From Nitrospira sp. (GTDB lineage: Bacteria; Nitrospirota; Nitrospiria; Nitrospirales; Nitrospiraceae), in the NCBI GenBank assembly GCA_030123565.1, contig CP126122.1, positions 3,300,800 to 3,364,799 on the forward strand: a DNA stretch of 64,000 nucleotides, given 5' to 3'. The position numbers and the translations under genes are program-made. Under the pieces are notes generated by a model. The model saw only the letters and a list, made by a program, of their open reading frames with translations. It was not told the DNA's origin and did not search any database. Shown here one piece after another: positions 52,437-60,827 of this stretch (positions are counted from its first letter, which is position 1; the number at the start of each line of letters is the position of its first letter).

Positions 52437-52934
52437 CTACGGCACCGTCCGGATGGTGCCCCCGAGATGGACCATGCGGATCGTCCCCCCTGTTTCAACG
52501 TCCCCCCTGTGCAACGGGCAGAAAAATGGAAACGTTTCGACCACACCTGGTTCCCGACTCCCTGCCCATTGCGCGGTGCTCACCACGATTCGGACATTGT
52601 CTTCGGGGGCAACCGTCACCCGTAACGGCTTGACGGAAATTTCACCGTTCTCACCTGTTACCTGTTCGTGAAGTCCCTCGGCCAAAAAAACATGCGTACG
52701 AGCGGTGGGATTCATCAGGAGGAAAATCAACCCTCCCTTCAGGTCTGTCTGCTGGTGTATCACGACCTCGTTTGGAAGCCATGCAGCCGAGTTGTCCGGC
52801 AAATCCTCCACCACAAAGCGAAACTCACTGCCATGAGCCACCTCGGTTACCGGCAGCACCCCGATAAGCGCCGCGGCAAGCAGACTCGCCAACCGCGATC
52901 CCCTCTTCGTTTCGACGTCGTCACGGCACCACAT
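52437..52934 (-). CDS. Exported cupredoxin-like protein, paralog B
   Basis: A 165-residue exported protein and close paralog of the gene directly upstream. Shared blocks are FRFVVEDLPDNSAAWLPNEV, VVIHQQTDLKGG, TARTHVFLAEGL and the ligand loop FPFFCPLHRGDVETGG with Cys and His; His in RTHVF is the likely first ligand. A methionine near the end could complete a type-1 site. Its C-terminus contains a short tandem duplication (GGTIRMV then GGTIRTV) absent from the paralog. The start overlaps the upstream stop by 14 bases, so translation is probably coupled. Confidence 0.8.
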   Translation of the reverse strand: MWCRDDVETKRGSRLASLLAAALIGVLPVTEVAHGSEFRFVVEDLPDNSAAWLPNEVVIHQQTDLKGGLIFLLMNPTARTHVFLAEGLHEQVTGENGEISVKPLRVTVAPEDNVRIVVSTAQWAGSREPGVVETFPFFCPLHRGDVETGGTIRMVHLGGTIRTVP

Positions 52935-53373
52935 GGATCACCCCTCCCACGTGGGCATCTCCCTTGTGCAATGGGCAGAAGAAGGGAAAGGCCTCGCTCA
53001 CAACGTCCGTGCGTCCATCGAACTGCGCCGTACTGACCTGCACCCTCACCGTATCCTCCGAGGTCACATTGACCCGCAACGGCTTCTTCATGATTTCGCC
53101 ATGTGCACCCAGGACCTCTTCGAACAATCCATAGGCGGCGAACGCATGCGTGCGATCCATCGGATTCTCCAGAATGAACACCAAGCCATCCTGCATCTCC
53201 GTACTCCGATGAATCACCGCCTGCTCCGGCACCCACGCAGCCCGTTTCTCGCCGCGCTCTTCTGCGACAAAGTGAAACTCCGCCGCCCCGGCCTGGCTCA
53301 AGAAACTCAGAACGCAAGCCAGGGCTGCGGTCACCAATCTACTTCCAGGATGCTGTGGTCTCCCCCTGTTCAT
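52921..53373 (-). CDS. Exported cupredoxin-like protein, paralog A
   Basis: A 150-residue exported protein. The signal peptide is VTAALACVLSFLSQAGA, and the domain has AAEFHFVAEERGEKRAAWVP, MDRTHAFAAYGLFEEVLG and FPFFCPLHKGDAHVGGVIHV, giving His, Cys and His as copper ligands. Expected to be a periplasmic copper protein. It forms a tandem pair with the next gene by duplication and lies 37 bases downstream of a third cupredoxin. Confidence 0.82.
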   Translation of the reverse strand: MNRGRPQHPGSRLVTAALACVLSFLSQAGAAEFHFVAEERGEKRAAWVPEQAVIHRSTEMQDGLVFILENPMDRTHAFAAYGLFEEVLGAHGEIMKKPLRVNVTSEDTVRVQVSTAQFDGRTDVVSEAFPFFCPLHKGDAHVGGVIHVVP

Positions 53374-53409
53374 GGTGCGAAACCTTCCGCTTTGAGGCGA
53401 ACGGTGCGA

Positions 53410-53904
53410 TCAGCCGCCTCCGACTTCGCCGCGGGTTTCGATGACATACACTTCCCCCTTTACCTCCGGATGGATATCACACCAGAGCGCATACCGCATG
53501 CTCTCGGCAATGCCGGTGGCAGGATCGAACTTCGACGGCGCGGTCGAGAAATGGAGCGTCATCGTCTTCCCCGCATCCACATGGTACGATTTGAAGTGTT
53601 TCCCCGCGACCTCAATCCCGCCTTCCACACGCACGGGAACCCCCTTAAACAGGTTCGATGCGAACCCATGGGTAACACCGTCCTTGTTGTGGACCACGAT
53701 GGTCGTATCGTGCGACGGCATCGTGAGCCCCACAGTCTCATAGCCATGCTGCCGATCCTTGATGGTGATTTCCACCTTGGACGGCGGCGCACTCATTCCC
53801 GGTGCTTGGGCGTACAGGCTGTTCGGTCCCATACCAGCCAGCAGCATCATCGCCACGATCCCGGGTACCGCGACGAATGTGGTCCTATGTCGCCTCGCGT
53901 TCAT
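53410..53904 (-). CDS. Exported cupredoxin (plastocyanin-like)
   Basis: A 164-residue secreted protein. The signal peptide is FVAVPGIVAMMLLAGMG, and the cupredoxin domain carries His in DGVTHGFASNLF and Cys-His in LWCDIHPEVKGEVYV. The position after the His that holds Met in blue-copper proteins is Val, so the axial ligand is unusual or absent. The loop resembles FHCDLHPQMKGE of the 24929 protein. The start at 53904 is decided by AAGGAGGGTC. First of three successive cupredoxin genes. Confidence 0.85.
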   Translation of the reverse strand: MNARRHRTTFVAVPGIVAMMLLAGMGPNSLYAQAPGMSAPPSKVEITIKDRQHGYETVGLTMPSHDTTIVVHNKDGVTHGFASNLFKGVPVRVEGGIEVAGKHFKSYHVDAGKTMTLHFSTAPSKFDPATGIAESMRYALWCDIHPEVKGEVYVIETRGEVGGG

Positions 53905-54119
53905 GATAGACCCTCCTTTGTTATGGCCGATCCTCCCGTCGATGGAAGGATGTCGCGATTCGATTCCATGCTGGATCGTAATCAGCCCAGGGCCTCTGAA
54001 CAATAAGGCGACTGCATCATTTTGCACGTGATGCAGATAGACCAGGCCCGGCTCCTTGTGGGATCAGGTCACGATGAACAAATGGCGTCGAACAGAGAAA
54101 CGGACGACTTGGTTCCGGA

Positions 54120-54818
54120 TCATGGTGAAGGCGCGTGACGATGGAACGCGACTGCGAGGGCCTCGAGACGGCTGTGCACCCCCAGCTTATCCAGAATGTG
54201 TTGGATGTGGTTGCGAACCGTAGCCGGACTGATGCACAGGCCCTCGGCAATCGCTTTCGTGCTGTTGCCTGAACCAAGGCGCCGCAATATGTCGCATTCA
54301 CGCGCGCTCAGGGGCAAGCCGGACGGGATCTCAGGGAGCGCATCGGGAGCGGGGTGAGGAGTAGAAGGGATCTCCGGACCGGCAGCGGTAAGGTTCTCCA
54401 CCGACGAGAGGACGCTGTGCAATTCATCGACCAACGAGCGGGCCTTGGCCTGCTTCGAGATGTCCCGGAAGAGATGGACGAACCGAAACCGGTTCGGCCT
54501 TCTGGATGGGACCGGCAGAGAACTTACGTTCAGCCAAATGACCTTCCCGCGCTTGGTGCAGGTCCGGATGTCGAAGTGCCGTACCGAGCTGCCGCAGCCG
54601 AGCTGGTGCGCAATGTTGCACGAGGGCGAGCAGAACGAATGGCCGCTCGCCGTGGCTCCTCGCATGACCTCGTGACAGGGACGACCGAGCACATCGCCGG
54701 CCCTCAAACCCAACAATCGCTCCGCAGCCTTGTTCCAGAAGACCACCTGTCCCTGCTCATCCGCCAGCATGGCTCCGTCGGCGGTCCTGGCCAACATGGC
54801 GATGATGGAACGGTCCAT
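54120..54818 (-). CDS. PAS-LuxR transcriptional regulator
   Basis: A 232-residue protein. The N-terminal PAS domain (residues 1-120) shows ADEQGQVVFWNKAAERLLGL and GRPCHEVMRGATASGHSFCS, with a Cys cluster (FCSPSCNIAHQLGCG) that may bind heme, metal or an iron-sulfur centre. The C-terminal LuxR helix-turn-helix is LSARECDILRRLGSGNSTKA and GLCISPATVRNHIQHIL. It probably senses redox state and controls neighbouring cytochrome and cupredoxin genes, which is inference. The start is set by AGGAGG five bases before the ATG. Confidence 0.9.
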   Translation of the reverse strand: MDRSIIAMLARTADGAMLADEQGQVVFWNKAAERLLGLRAGDVLGRPCHEVMRGATASGHSFCSPSCNIAHQLGCGSSVRHFDIRTCTKRGKVIWLNVSSLPVPSRRPNRFRFVHLFRDISKQAKARSLVDELHSVLSSVENLTAAGPEIPSTPHPAPDALPEIPSGLPLSARECDILRRLGSGNSTKAIAEGLCISPATVRNHIQHILDKLGVHSRLEALAVAFHRHAPSP

Positions 54819-54936
54819 ACAACCTCCTGGGAACCGAGCTTGATATGGTGGCACATTGAGCCGCCCGCTTGCAAAGCAGGCCGACCGTCTCACTCGGAAA
54901 GTGATACCGGAAAGCGCTTGGACCAGCATCCTCCCG

Positions 54937-55296
54937 CTAAAACGCTACGGTACGGTCTCGTTCCGCCACCGCCTTGATGTAGTCCGGCATCCCTTTGATG
55001 ACGGCGCCTGCCACCAGGTCGCCTTGGCCTATCTGCCTGGCCACGGCGCAGGCTCCACAGACCCAGATGGGAATGTTCGCTGCTTGAATCGCCGCCAGAA
55101 GATCCTTGAGCGGCGTGAGATTCACGCCCACGACATGGTCGGCGGTTCCTTTTCGACCCACTGTCACCGCTTCGTTCCACAACCAGAGCACGACATCGTG
55201 CCCCTGTTCCTTGGCGGTCTTCGCCGCCATGAACGGCAAGGTCGCCATCGTCGGATCGTCCGTCCCTCGACTGCCGGAAACAATGAACGTGGCCAT
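54937..55296 (-). CDS. DsrE/DsrF-like family protein
   Basis: A 119-residue protein with the DsrE fold (FIVSGSRGTDDPTMATLPF, AKTAKEQGHDVVLWLWNEAV, PLKDLLAAIQAANIPIWVC). The conserved Cys pair in WVCGACAVARQIG is where DsrE-type sulfur carriers bind persulfide. It lies near sulfite-oxidase, TsdA-like and thioredoxin genes, which supports a sulfur-transfer role. The start at 55296 was chosen because AAGGAG sits six bases upstream, inside the longer frame. Confidence 0.86.
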   Translation of the reverse strand: MATFIVSGSRGTDDPTMATLPFMAAKTAKEQGHDVVLWLWNEAVTVGRKGTADHVVGVNLTPLKDLLAAIQAANIPIWVCGACAVARQIGQGDLVAGAVIKGMPDYIKAVAERDRTVAF

Positions 55297-55317
55297 CATC
55301 GACTCCTTGGACAAGTA

Positions 55318-55378
55318 ATCAGCTGTCAGCGATCAGCCATCAGCTTTCAACTTGCTGCTGATCGCTGAAGGCTGACTG
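55318..55378. repeat. Imperfect inverted repeat in an intergenic gap
   Basis: The segment consists of stuttering (t)cagc units (cagctgtcagcgatcagcca ...) that pair with its second half (... gctgatcgctgaaggctgac) to form a hairpin. The related sequence tcagctttcagccatcagc appears again near 63215. It may be a dispersed structural repeat of this genome. Confidence 0.6.
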
Positions 55379-56785
55379 CTACTTGGCTAGTGAACGAATG
55401 TAGCGAATCACCTGCCACACGTGATCGTCCGGCAGCCCGGCGAACGACATCATGCCTGTGCCGGGAGAGCCGTTCTTGATGATCCAGAACAGCTGTCCGT
55501 CCGGAATGTCCTTCATCATCGCGCCGCAAGTGAAGTTGCGGGGCGGCGGAAGCAACGCCGCACCCATGAACCCTTGCCCGTTACCCTTGTCGCCATGACA
55601 CATCGCGCAGGCCACCGGTTGGGCCGTCTGCAGGAACAGCGTTTTCCCTGCGTGGATCGTCGCATCCGAATTGGGCAACGGATTGGTCTTCGCCAGGAAC
55701 TCCTGCGGCGCCTTCGCGGTCTTGCGAGGTTGCACGCAGGTTGCATTTCCGCCTTCGCTCGACGCCGCGGGCACATCCGGCACCCCTTTGAACGTCGCCT
55801 TCAAATAGGCCATCACATCCGCGACTCCCTGTTGTCCGATGGTGAGGCCCCAATAGGGCATGGCGGGCGATTTTCCCACCGCCCGACCGCCGTAAGAGAT
55901 CACGTTATAGAGATAGTCGGTCGGCACCTTCTCGAAGGGAATGTTGGCGTGGATGGCCGGCTTCGGCTCCAACCCCGATGCGGCGGGGCCATCCCCCTTG
56001 CCGGTCGCTCCATGGCACTGGGCGCAATACTCCTTGTAAATCACCTGACCGCGATCCAGACTCGCATGTCCGAACGGTTCGCTCTTCCAAGGCTCGTAGT
56101 AAGGAAAATCCTCCCACCCTCTGGTCGCGATGTATCCCGTCACATAGCGCAGGCCCAATTCGCTCACATCACCCACGAACTCTCCGCTGTGCGGGACATA
56201 GTCCGGCGGATTGGAGTTGAACCGATAGATCCAATCGGCCTTGAGCCGCTTCCCTGCCTCTGCCAGGGACGTGCTTTGCGGACCACCGACGACCCGGTCG
56301 CCCTCGCGGACTTGATGACAACCGATGCAGGCATGCTCCTTGAAGATTTTCTCACCGAACGCCGCCTCCTGCTTGCTGAAGGTCGCCATATCGATCGCGC
56401 CCGCCTTGACCTTCGGGTCAACGAAATCGGCTGCAAGGTACTTGGCGATCGCTTCCGCATCGGACTGAGGCAGGGTCATGTGGGGTTGGGGAGTTTGAGA
56501 CTGGTCCCACCGGTAACTCTTTGCGTAGAGCGATTGCTCTTTACCGGCCAGCCAGCCGACCAGCCACTCCTGTTTGAATTTGCTGCCGGCGCCGATCAAG
56601 TCCGGCGCCTTCTTTTCCAGGCGGGAGGATGGAGCCCCTTCCAAACGATGGCAGCCGGCGCAGGTCTGCTGCACCAACTCCTTCGCCCGACTCTGGTCGT
56701 TGCCGAACAAAAGCCGGGGGAATAACCCAACGACCAGCCCCACCAACAGCACCCCGCCGAGCACCATGACCTGTCGTCTCCCCAT
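55379..56785 (-). CDS. Tetraheme cytochrome c with four class-I domains, membrane-anchored
   Basis: A 468-residue protein. An N-terminal anchor (VMVLGGVLLVGLVVGLFP) is followed by four CxxCH domains: QTCAGCHRLEG, HACIGCHQVREGD, EYCAQCHGATGKGDGP and VACAMCHGDKGNGQG. A late axial-Met segment, NGSPGTGMMSFAGLP, is shared with the 51119 cytochrome. The length and repeated layout suggest a periplasmic electron wire assembled from cytochrome modules. The start at 56785 follows GGAGG by six bases; ATG at 56788 is closer. It follows the diheme cytochrome gene by 40 bases. Confidence 0.9.
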   Translation of the reverse strand: MGRRQVMVLGGVLLVGLVVGLFPRLLFGNDQSRAKELVQQTCAGCHRLEGAPSSRLEKKAPDLIGAGSKFKQEWLVGWLAGKEQSLYAKSYRWDQSQTPQPHMTLPQSDAEAIAKYLAADFVDPKVKAGAIDMATFSKQEAAFGEKIFKEHACIGCHQVREGDRVVGGPQSTSLAEAGKRLKADWIYRFNSNPPDYVPHSGEFVGDVSELGLRYVTGYIATRGWEDFPYYEPWKSEPFGHASLDRGQVIYKEYCAQCHGATGKGDGPAASGLEPKPAIHANIPFEKVPTDYLYNVISYGGRAVGKSPAMPYWGLTIGQQGVADVMAYLKATFKGVPDVPAASSEGGNATCVQPRKTAKAPQEFLAKTNPLPNSDATIHAGKTLFLQTAQPVACAMCHGDKGNGQGFMGAALLPPPRNFTCGAMMKDIPDGQLFWIIKNGSPGTGMMSFAGLPDDHVWQVIRYIRSLAK

Positions 56786-56825
56786 CATGAACCTCCATCG
56801 CCAATACGATTCAGTTCTGAGTTCA

Positions 56826-57563
56826 TCATTCGGCATTCCGCGCTTCGGACAGCGCGGTGAGCCAGGCATGGACATCTGCGATGTCCTGATGGCTGAGCAC
56901 CGAACCCCAGGCCGGCATCGGACCGCGACCATGGAGCACCGTTTCCCAAAATGCCCCTTCGTTTTTGAGGATGGTATTGCGCGCCAGTTTCGGACCGGCT
57001 CCACCAGCGGCACCCTCGCCATGGCAGGCCAGACAATTGTGCGCATAGATCCCTGAACCACGTGCCGCCACACCGATGAGCGGGCTCTCGTCCGCCGACT
57101 CCTGTCCCCGTGGCGGCTCGCTCGCGGCCAACTCATTCTCAACGGACGGCAGCTGATCCGGCGCGCCCGGGTGATAACGCGCCGTGAGATATTGTACGAG
57201 CAAGGCCGCTTCGTCCTTGGACAGGTCTGCGCCCCAATGGGTCATCTTCTGCACCGTCGCATTCCAGCGCTCCTCCGGTAGTCGTTGCTGGGAGATCAGG
57301 TCGGCTGTATGGCACACCGTGCAACGGGCCAGAATCAACGTGGCCGCTTTGCGGGCCAAGGCCGGTTCGACCGTGGCGCGGTCGTCATCTTGGGCGGCAG
57401 TCACCGCCACCATACCGAGCATCACCAATAAAACAATGGAGAATGGTGAAAAAGCTCGTCCAGCAAGGCCGCAGCGAACGAGAGCCCGAGGCGTACGGTT
57501 GGTGTACGTTGAGGGCTTGAGTGAAGCGAGAACGACGCTGGAGGGCTTTTGCAACATTCTCAT
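56826..57563 (-). CDS. Diheme cytochrome c whose N-terminus is encoded by a palindromic repeat
   Basis: A 245-residue protein with two heme motifs, RCTVCHTADLI near residue 95 and NCLACHGEGAAGGAGPK near 185, each followed by axial-Met candidates (KMTHWGADL; GRGPMPAWGS). Residues 1-41 come from the palindromic element at 57439-57561; the true membrane segment FSIVLLVMLGMVAVTAA begins only after it. The ATG overlaps the stop of the sulfite-oxidase gene (ATGA), so this is the probable electron acceptor, comparable to SorB. With its long basic N-terminus, export may be altered; an internal start is an alternative. Confidence 0.82.
   Translation of the reverse strand: MRMLQKPSSVVLASLKPSTYTNRTPRALVRCGLAGRAFSPFSIVLLVMLGMVAVTAAQDDDRATVEPALARKAATLILARCTVCHTADLISQQRLPEERWNATVQKMTHWGADLSKDEAALLVQYLTARYHPGAPDQLPSVENELAASEPPRGQESADESPLIGVAARGSGIYAHNCLACHGEGAAGGAGPKLARNTILKNEGAFWETVLHGRGPMPAWGSVLSHQDIADVHAWLTALSEARNAE
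57439..57561. repeat. 123-bp palindromic intergenic element
   Basis: The ends gagaatggtgaaaaagctcg (left, continuing tccagc) and gctggagggcttttgcaac (right, continuing attctc) are imperfect inverted copies of about 25 bases. The core contains ccagcaaggccgcagcga and gcgagaacg, shared with 14016-14200. It lies entirely inside the 5' end of the cytochrome gene. Similar repeats are familiar to me from Nitrospira intergenic regions, which needs checking. Confidence 0.8.
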
Positions 57564-58741
57564 GCCGCCACCGTCACGGAAAGACGATCCCACCCGTTCC
57601 ACAGAAACCCGCCGGGATTCCATGCACTCGTCGCCGGTTGCTGCTCCCCATGTGCATCCGTGGCGCGGCAGAGTATGGCGGACGGCCCTGCCTTCCGCGC
57701 CTGCCACAGGAACTGCCACTGCCGCCAGGCATAGGGTTGTTCTTCACCGATGAGGCGAGCCTGCTCCCACGTGCGCCCGTCGTCGCAAGACACCTCGACC
57801 ACCACCACCGGCGCCTCTCCGGCCCAGGCGACCCCTTGAACCGTCACCGGTCCCATCCTCACCGTATCCCCCTCGGCCGGGGCTGCAATCAGCGACTTGA
57901 CGAGCATCCGTTCCACAGGAACCATCGCCGTGCCGGGCAAGCCGGAACCCAATTGAATCGAGGTGTCCGGCATGCGATAGGCCTGCTGCATGTAGTAACC
58001 GGGAGACTCTTCCGCCCGCACCGTGATCTCGGTCAGCCACTTTATGCAGGACTCCGCCATCCATCCCGGCGTGATGACGCGCAGCGGTGCTCCGTGCAGC
58101 AGGGGCAAGGGTCGCCCGTTCATTTCATAGGCCAAGAGGGTGTCGGGATGGAGCGCCTTGGCGAGGGGAATGCTGCGCGTGAACAGGGGCACTGTCGCAA
58201 GCGCGGGACGATCCGCCCCTTGAAACTCCACATGGAGCCCCTGCGGTTTCAAACCGGCCAGTTGCAACACATCGCGCAACCGCACCCCCGTCCATTGCGC
58301 ATTGCCGACCGCCCCACGCTCCCATTGAACGCCGGGCACCTTTGGACGATGATGCGCGCGGCCGTTGCCGCTGCATTGCAAAACCGCCGTGAGCGTGACC
58401 TCTTCCAATCGCCGGAGGTCTTGAAGGCTCAGGCTCAGTCCTCCCTTGACCAATCCCTTTACGGTCAACCGCCAGCTGTCGGCCTGTACCGTTTCGGTGC
58501 CGGGCGGACCGAAGTGGCTGCGGACGAAAAACCGTTCGTTCGGTGTCAGCCAGGATGTGAACTCACGCACCGGTGTTTCCGCATCGAAGGGTCTCGTGAC
58601 CCGAGCGATGAGCGGGCCGGACGCCTGACCGCTCGCTTCGCCTTGGGCGGCTTGAGAGGTCACAGGCCCGCTGCTCGCCAGCAAGCCGACCCCGAGTCCC
58701 TGCAACAAGGTCCTCAACAATGTTCGGCGGGAAACGATCAT
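57560..58741 (-). CDS. Sulfite-oxidase-like molybdopterin enzyme
   Basis: A 393-residue exported molybdoenzyme of the sulfite oxidase family. A Tat-type signal (VSRRTLLRTLLQGLGVGLLA) is followed by the Mo domain with the coordinating Cys in TAVLQCSGNGRAHHRP near residue 115, WTGVRLRDVLQLAGL and PGWMAESCIKWLTEITV. A C-terminal Ig-like dimerisation domain (VQGVAWAGEAPVVVVEVSCD) ends it. It differs from SoxC at 33332 and is nearer to SorA/plant-type enzymes. It probably oxidises sulfite in the periplasm and passes electrons to the adjacent diheme cytochrome. Confidence 0.88.
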   Translation of the reverse strand: MIVSRRTLLRTLLQGLGVGLLASSGPVTSQAAQGEASGQASGPLIARVTRPFDAETPVREFTSWLTPNERFFVRSHFGPPGTETVQADSWRLTVKGLVKGGLSLSLQDLRRLEEVTLTAVLQCSGNGRAHHRPKVPGVQWERGAVGNAQWTGVRLRDVLQLAGLKPQGLHVEFQGADRPALATVPLFTRSIPLAKALHPDTLLAYEMNGRPLPLLHGAPLRVITPGWMAESCIKWLTEITVRAEESPGYYMQQAYRMPDTSIQLGSGLPGTAMVPVERMLVKSLIAAPAEGDTVRMGPVTVQGVAWAGEAPVVVVEVSCDDGRTWEQARLIGEEQPYAWRQWQFLWQARKAGPSAILCRATDAHGEQQPATSAWNPGGFLWNGWDRLSVTVAA

Positions 58742-58751
58742 CCTGCCCACT

Positions 58752-59168
58752 CTAGAGTTGAGTCACGGTGTGACCATGCGGATTCAAATCGATGACGACT
58801 TTTGCGGGCACGGCGATCGATTGATGGACCGTGCAGCCATGCGCCACTTTCATCAGTCGTTCCTTCTGCTCCGGCGTGATGCGATGGGGCAAACGAATCG
58901 AGAGCAGGATCTGACCCACACGATGGGGCCCTTCGGCCATCGTCCACTCCGCCTCCACCTTCAACCCTTCGCGCGAGATGTCGTGTCTGGCGCAAAACAG
59001 CCCCACAAAATACCCCACGCAACTCGCGACCGACCCCACGAACAATTCCACAGGGCTCATGCCCGCATCGGCTCCACCCTCGTCCACCGGCTGGTCCGTG
59101 ACCACTCGATGCCGGTCGGTGACGATGTCATACCGCGTTCCCCCCTGGTAGGCCACGCTGAGTTTCAT
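58752..59168 (-). CDS. OsmC-family protein
   Basis: A 138-residue OsmC/Ohr-like protein. YDIVTDRHRVVTDQPVDEGG and SPVELFVGSVASCVGYFVGL carry the first catalytic Cys, and HGCTVHQSIAVPAKVVIDL carries the second (residue 119 or so). These proteins reduce organic peroxides or handle thiol/persulfide substrates. AGGAGGACGAG precedes the ATG. It is 10 bases upstream of the sulfite-oxidase-like gene and presumably co-transcribed, which hints at sulfur metabolism. Confidence 0.9.
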   Translation of the reverse strand: MKLSVAYQGGTRYDIVTDRHRVVTDQPVDEGGADAGMSPVELFVGSVASCVGYFVGLFCARHDISREGLKVEAEWTMAEGPHRVGQILLSIRLPHRITPEQKERLMKVAHGCTVHQSIAVPAKVVIDLNPHGHTVTQL

Positions 59169-59259
59169 CTCGTCCTCCTGCGCTCGTGTGGTGCGCCTCG
59201 TCTGTCGTGGCTCGGCGTTCGACCGGAACCCTCCGATTCACGAGGTGCGCGTCACACCC

Positions 59260-60105
59260 TCAATAGGATACATCCGCCGGTTTGTCGCCTCTCGGCCAGT
59301 CGCCGACCTTGCCGGGAAAGTCCGGGCGCGGTTGGGAATTGACATAGGCGGCGACATCGTAGGCTTCATTATCGGACAGCGCCCACCCTCGCGTCCGCGG
59401 CATGTTGGCCTGGATAAACGAGGCCGCCACGGACAGCCGAGCCATGTCGGCGCCCCGATTGTATGAGCGATCTCCCCACAGAGGAGGCGCGGTGATGGTG
59501 CCCTGTCCATCGCTGCCATGGCAGAAGGCGCAGCGGGTCTTGAAGACCTTCGTTCCGTTCAACACATCCGGCGGCCTGGTCGAGCGAATGCGGGGGATAC
59601 CGCGCCAGGCCATGCGAGTCCCTTCCGGGACATCCTTCGAGAGCCAATCGATGTATGCCACGATTGCCTGGAGCTTGTGACTGTCGTGAGGGATCGCCTT
59701 GCCGTTCAAGCTGCGCTCAAAACACTCGTTGATGCGGTCTGCCAGGGTTACGACTCGCCCGGCGCGCCTGCTCTCTTCTGGATACATGCGCGAGAGTCCG
59801 ACGAAGGGAGCCGAATTCGGATCGAGTCCCGCGTCCAAGTGGCAATTGGCACAGGTGAGTGCATTGCCCACATAGGGCGCGGCGAACTCCCGGGTATGGG
59901 TGACCAGCTGATAGCCCAACCGAATCTGCTCGCCGCGCTGGTCCCCAGGGATGGAATCAGGAGAGGGGTGGTTGAAGACCGCGTCAAGAGCTGCCGGCTG
60001 CGTCTCGCCTGCGACAGGTTGCCTGTCGCTTCGCGGCTCCTGAGAACCGACACAGCCTCCAATGAGGCAGGTGACCAGTATGACGACAAGAACTCGCTTT
60101 CGCAT
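59260..60105 (-). CDS. tsdA: TsdA-like diheme cytochrome c (thiosulfate dehydrogenase family), lipoprotein
   Basis: A 281-residue protein. A lipoprotein signal with lipobox LIGGC is followed by the TsdA pattern: YVGNALTCANCHLDAGLDP (heme 1, near residue 85), GRVVTLADRINECFERSLNG, KLQAIVAYIDWLSKDVPEG and TRCAFCHGSDGQGTI (heme 2). TsdA enzymes oxidise thiosulfate to tetrathionate or reverse this; the Cys in NECFERS corresponds to the conserved region near the active-site heme ligand. It is separated by 92 bases from OsmC. Specificity should be tested. Confidence 0.85.
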   Translation of the reverse strand: MRKRVLVVILVTCLIGGCVGSQEPRSDRQPVAGETQPAALDAVFNHPSPDSIPGDQRGEQIRLGYQLVTHTREFAAPYVGNALTCANCHLDAGLDPNSAPFVGLSRMYPEESRRAGRVVTLADRINECFERSLNGKAIPHDSHKLQAIVAYIDWLSKDVPEGTRMAWRGIPRIRSTRPPDVLNGTKVFKTRCAFCHGSDGQGTITAPPLWGDRSYNRGADMARLSVAASFIQANMPRTRGWALSDNEAYDVAAYVNSQPRPDFPGKVGDWPRGDKPADVSY

Positions 60106-60392
60106 GGTTCTCAAACGACGCAAGCTATGTGCCATGGGAAGTCCGCCTACCAGTTAATAGGCCGTGCTCATCCTATGGATCACAGCCTCGTTCGCTCTGG
60201 AGACAAAAGCAACAGTCAGCGTTTCATCACTGCCGCAACACGCCACACCCTTGGTCGACATAGCATGGGGATGAGCAATAATAAATCAGAGACCGGGTTC
60301 GAGAAAAAGGATTCACAATGCAACAGATTTCACATGGGCAACCTCCTCGGCAGTCGAGGCAGGAGAGTCGCCGACCACGCTGCTTGCAGGGC

Positions 60393-60827
60393 TCAGGTGT
60401 GTGCTCGCACCCAACGCACGATGTCCTGCACACCCAGGGCCCCCGCCTGTCGCGCCACCTCCCGGCCACCGCGAAAGACCATCAGCGTCGGGATACTGAC
60501 GATGCCGAAACGGGCCGCCAGCGCTTGCTCCTCTTCAGTGTTCACCTTGGCCAGGCGAACCTGCGGCTCCAACGTCTTCGCTGCTTGCTCAAAGGCCGGC
60601 GCCATCATTCGGCAAGGGCCACACCATGACGCCCAGAAGTCCACGACCAACGGGATATCCCCGCGCGACACATGAAGGTCGAAATCCGCCGCCGTCAATC
60701 CGATCGGATGCCCGGTAAAGAGTGGTGAGTGACAATGCCCACAGGTCGGCCGCTCCGTCACACGGGACGCCGGAACACGATTGATACTTCGGCAATGGGG
60801 GCAGACAATGTGGAGCTTCTCGTTCAT
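60393..60827 (-). CDS. trxC: Thioredoxin 2 (zinc-ribbon N-terminus)
   Basis: A 144-residue TrxC-type protein. The zinc-binding N-terminus has VCPHCRSINRVPASRV and TCGHCHSPLF. The thioredoxin fold has the active site DFWASWCGPCRMMAPAFE near residue 75 and the cis-Pro segment VSIPTLMVFRGG. It reduces disulfides and responds to oxidative stress in the cytoplasm. The ATG overlaps the stop of the short cytochrome tail gene (ATGA), so its translation depends on that remnant. Confidence 0.94.
   Translation of the reverse strand: MNEKLHIVCPHCRSINRVPASRVTERPTCGHCHSPLFTGHPIGLTAADFDLHVSRGDIPLVVDFWASWCGPCRMMAPAFEQAAKTLEPQVRLAKVNTEEEQALAARFGIVSIPTLMVFRGGREVARQAGALGVQDIVRWVRAHT

Noticed and set aside
60227-60469. 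A Cys-rich minus-strand frame (CLDCRGGCPCEICC) after and within trxC
   Set aside because: It starts inside trxC in another frame and has no usable start near the Cys-rich part; the only strong ribosome site there leads to an ATG followed at once by TGA.
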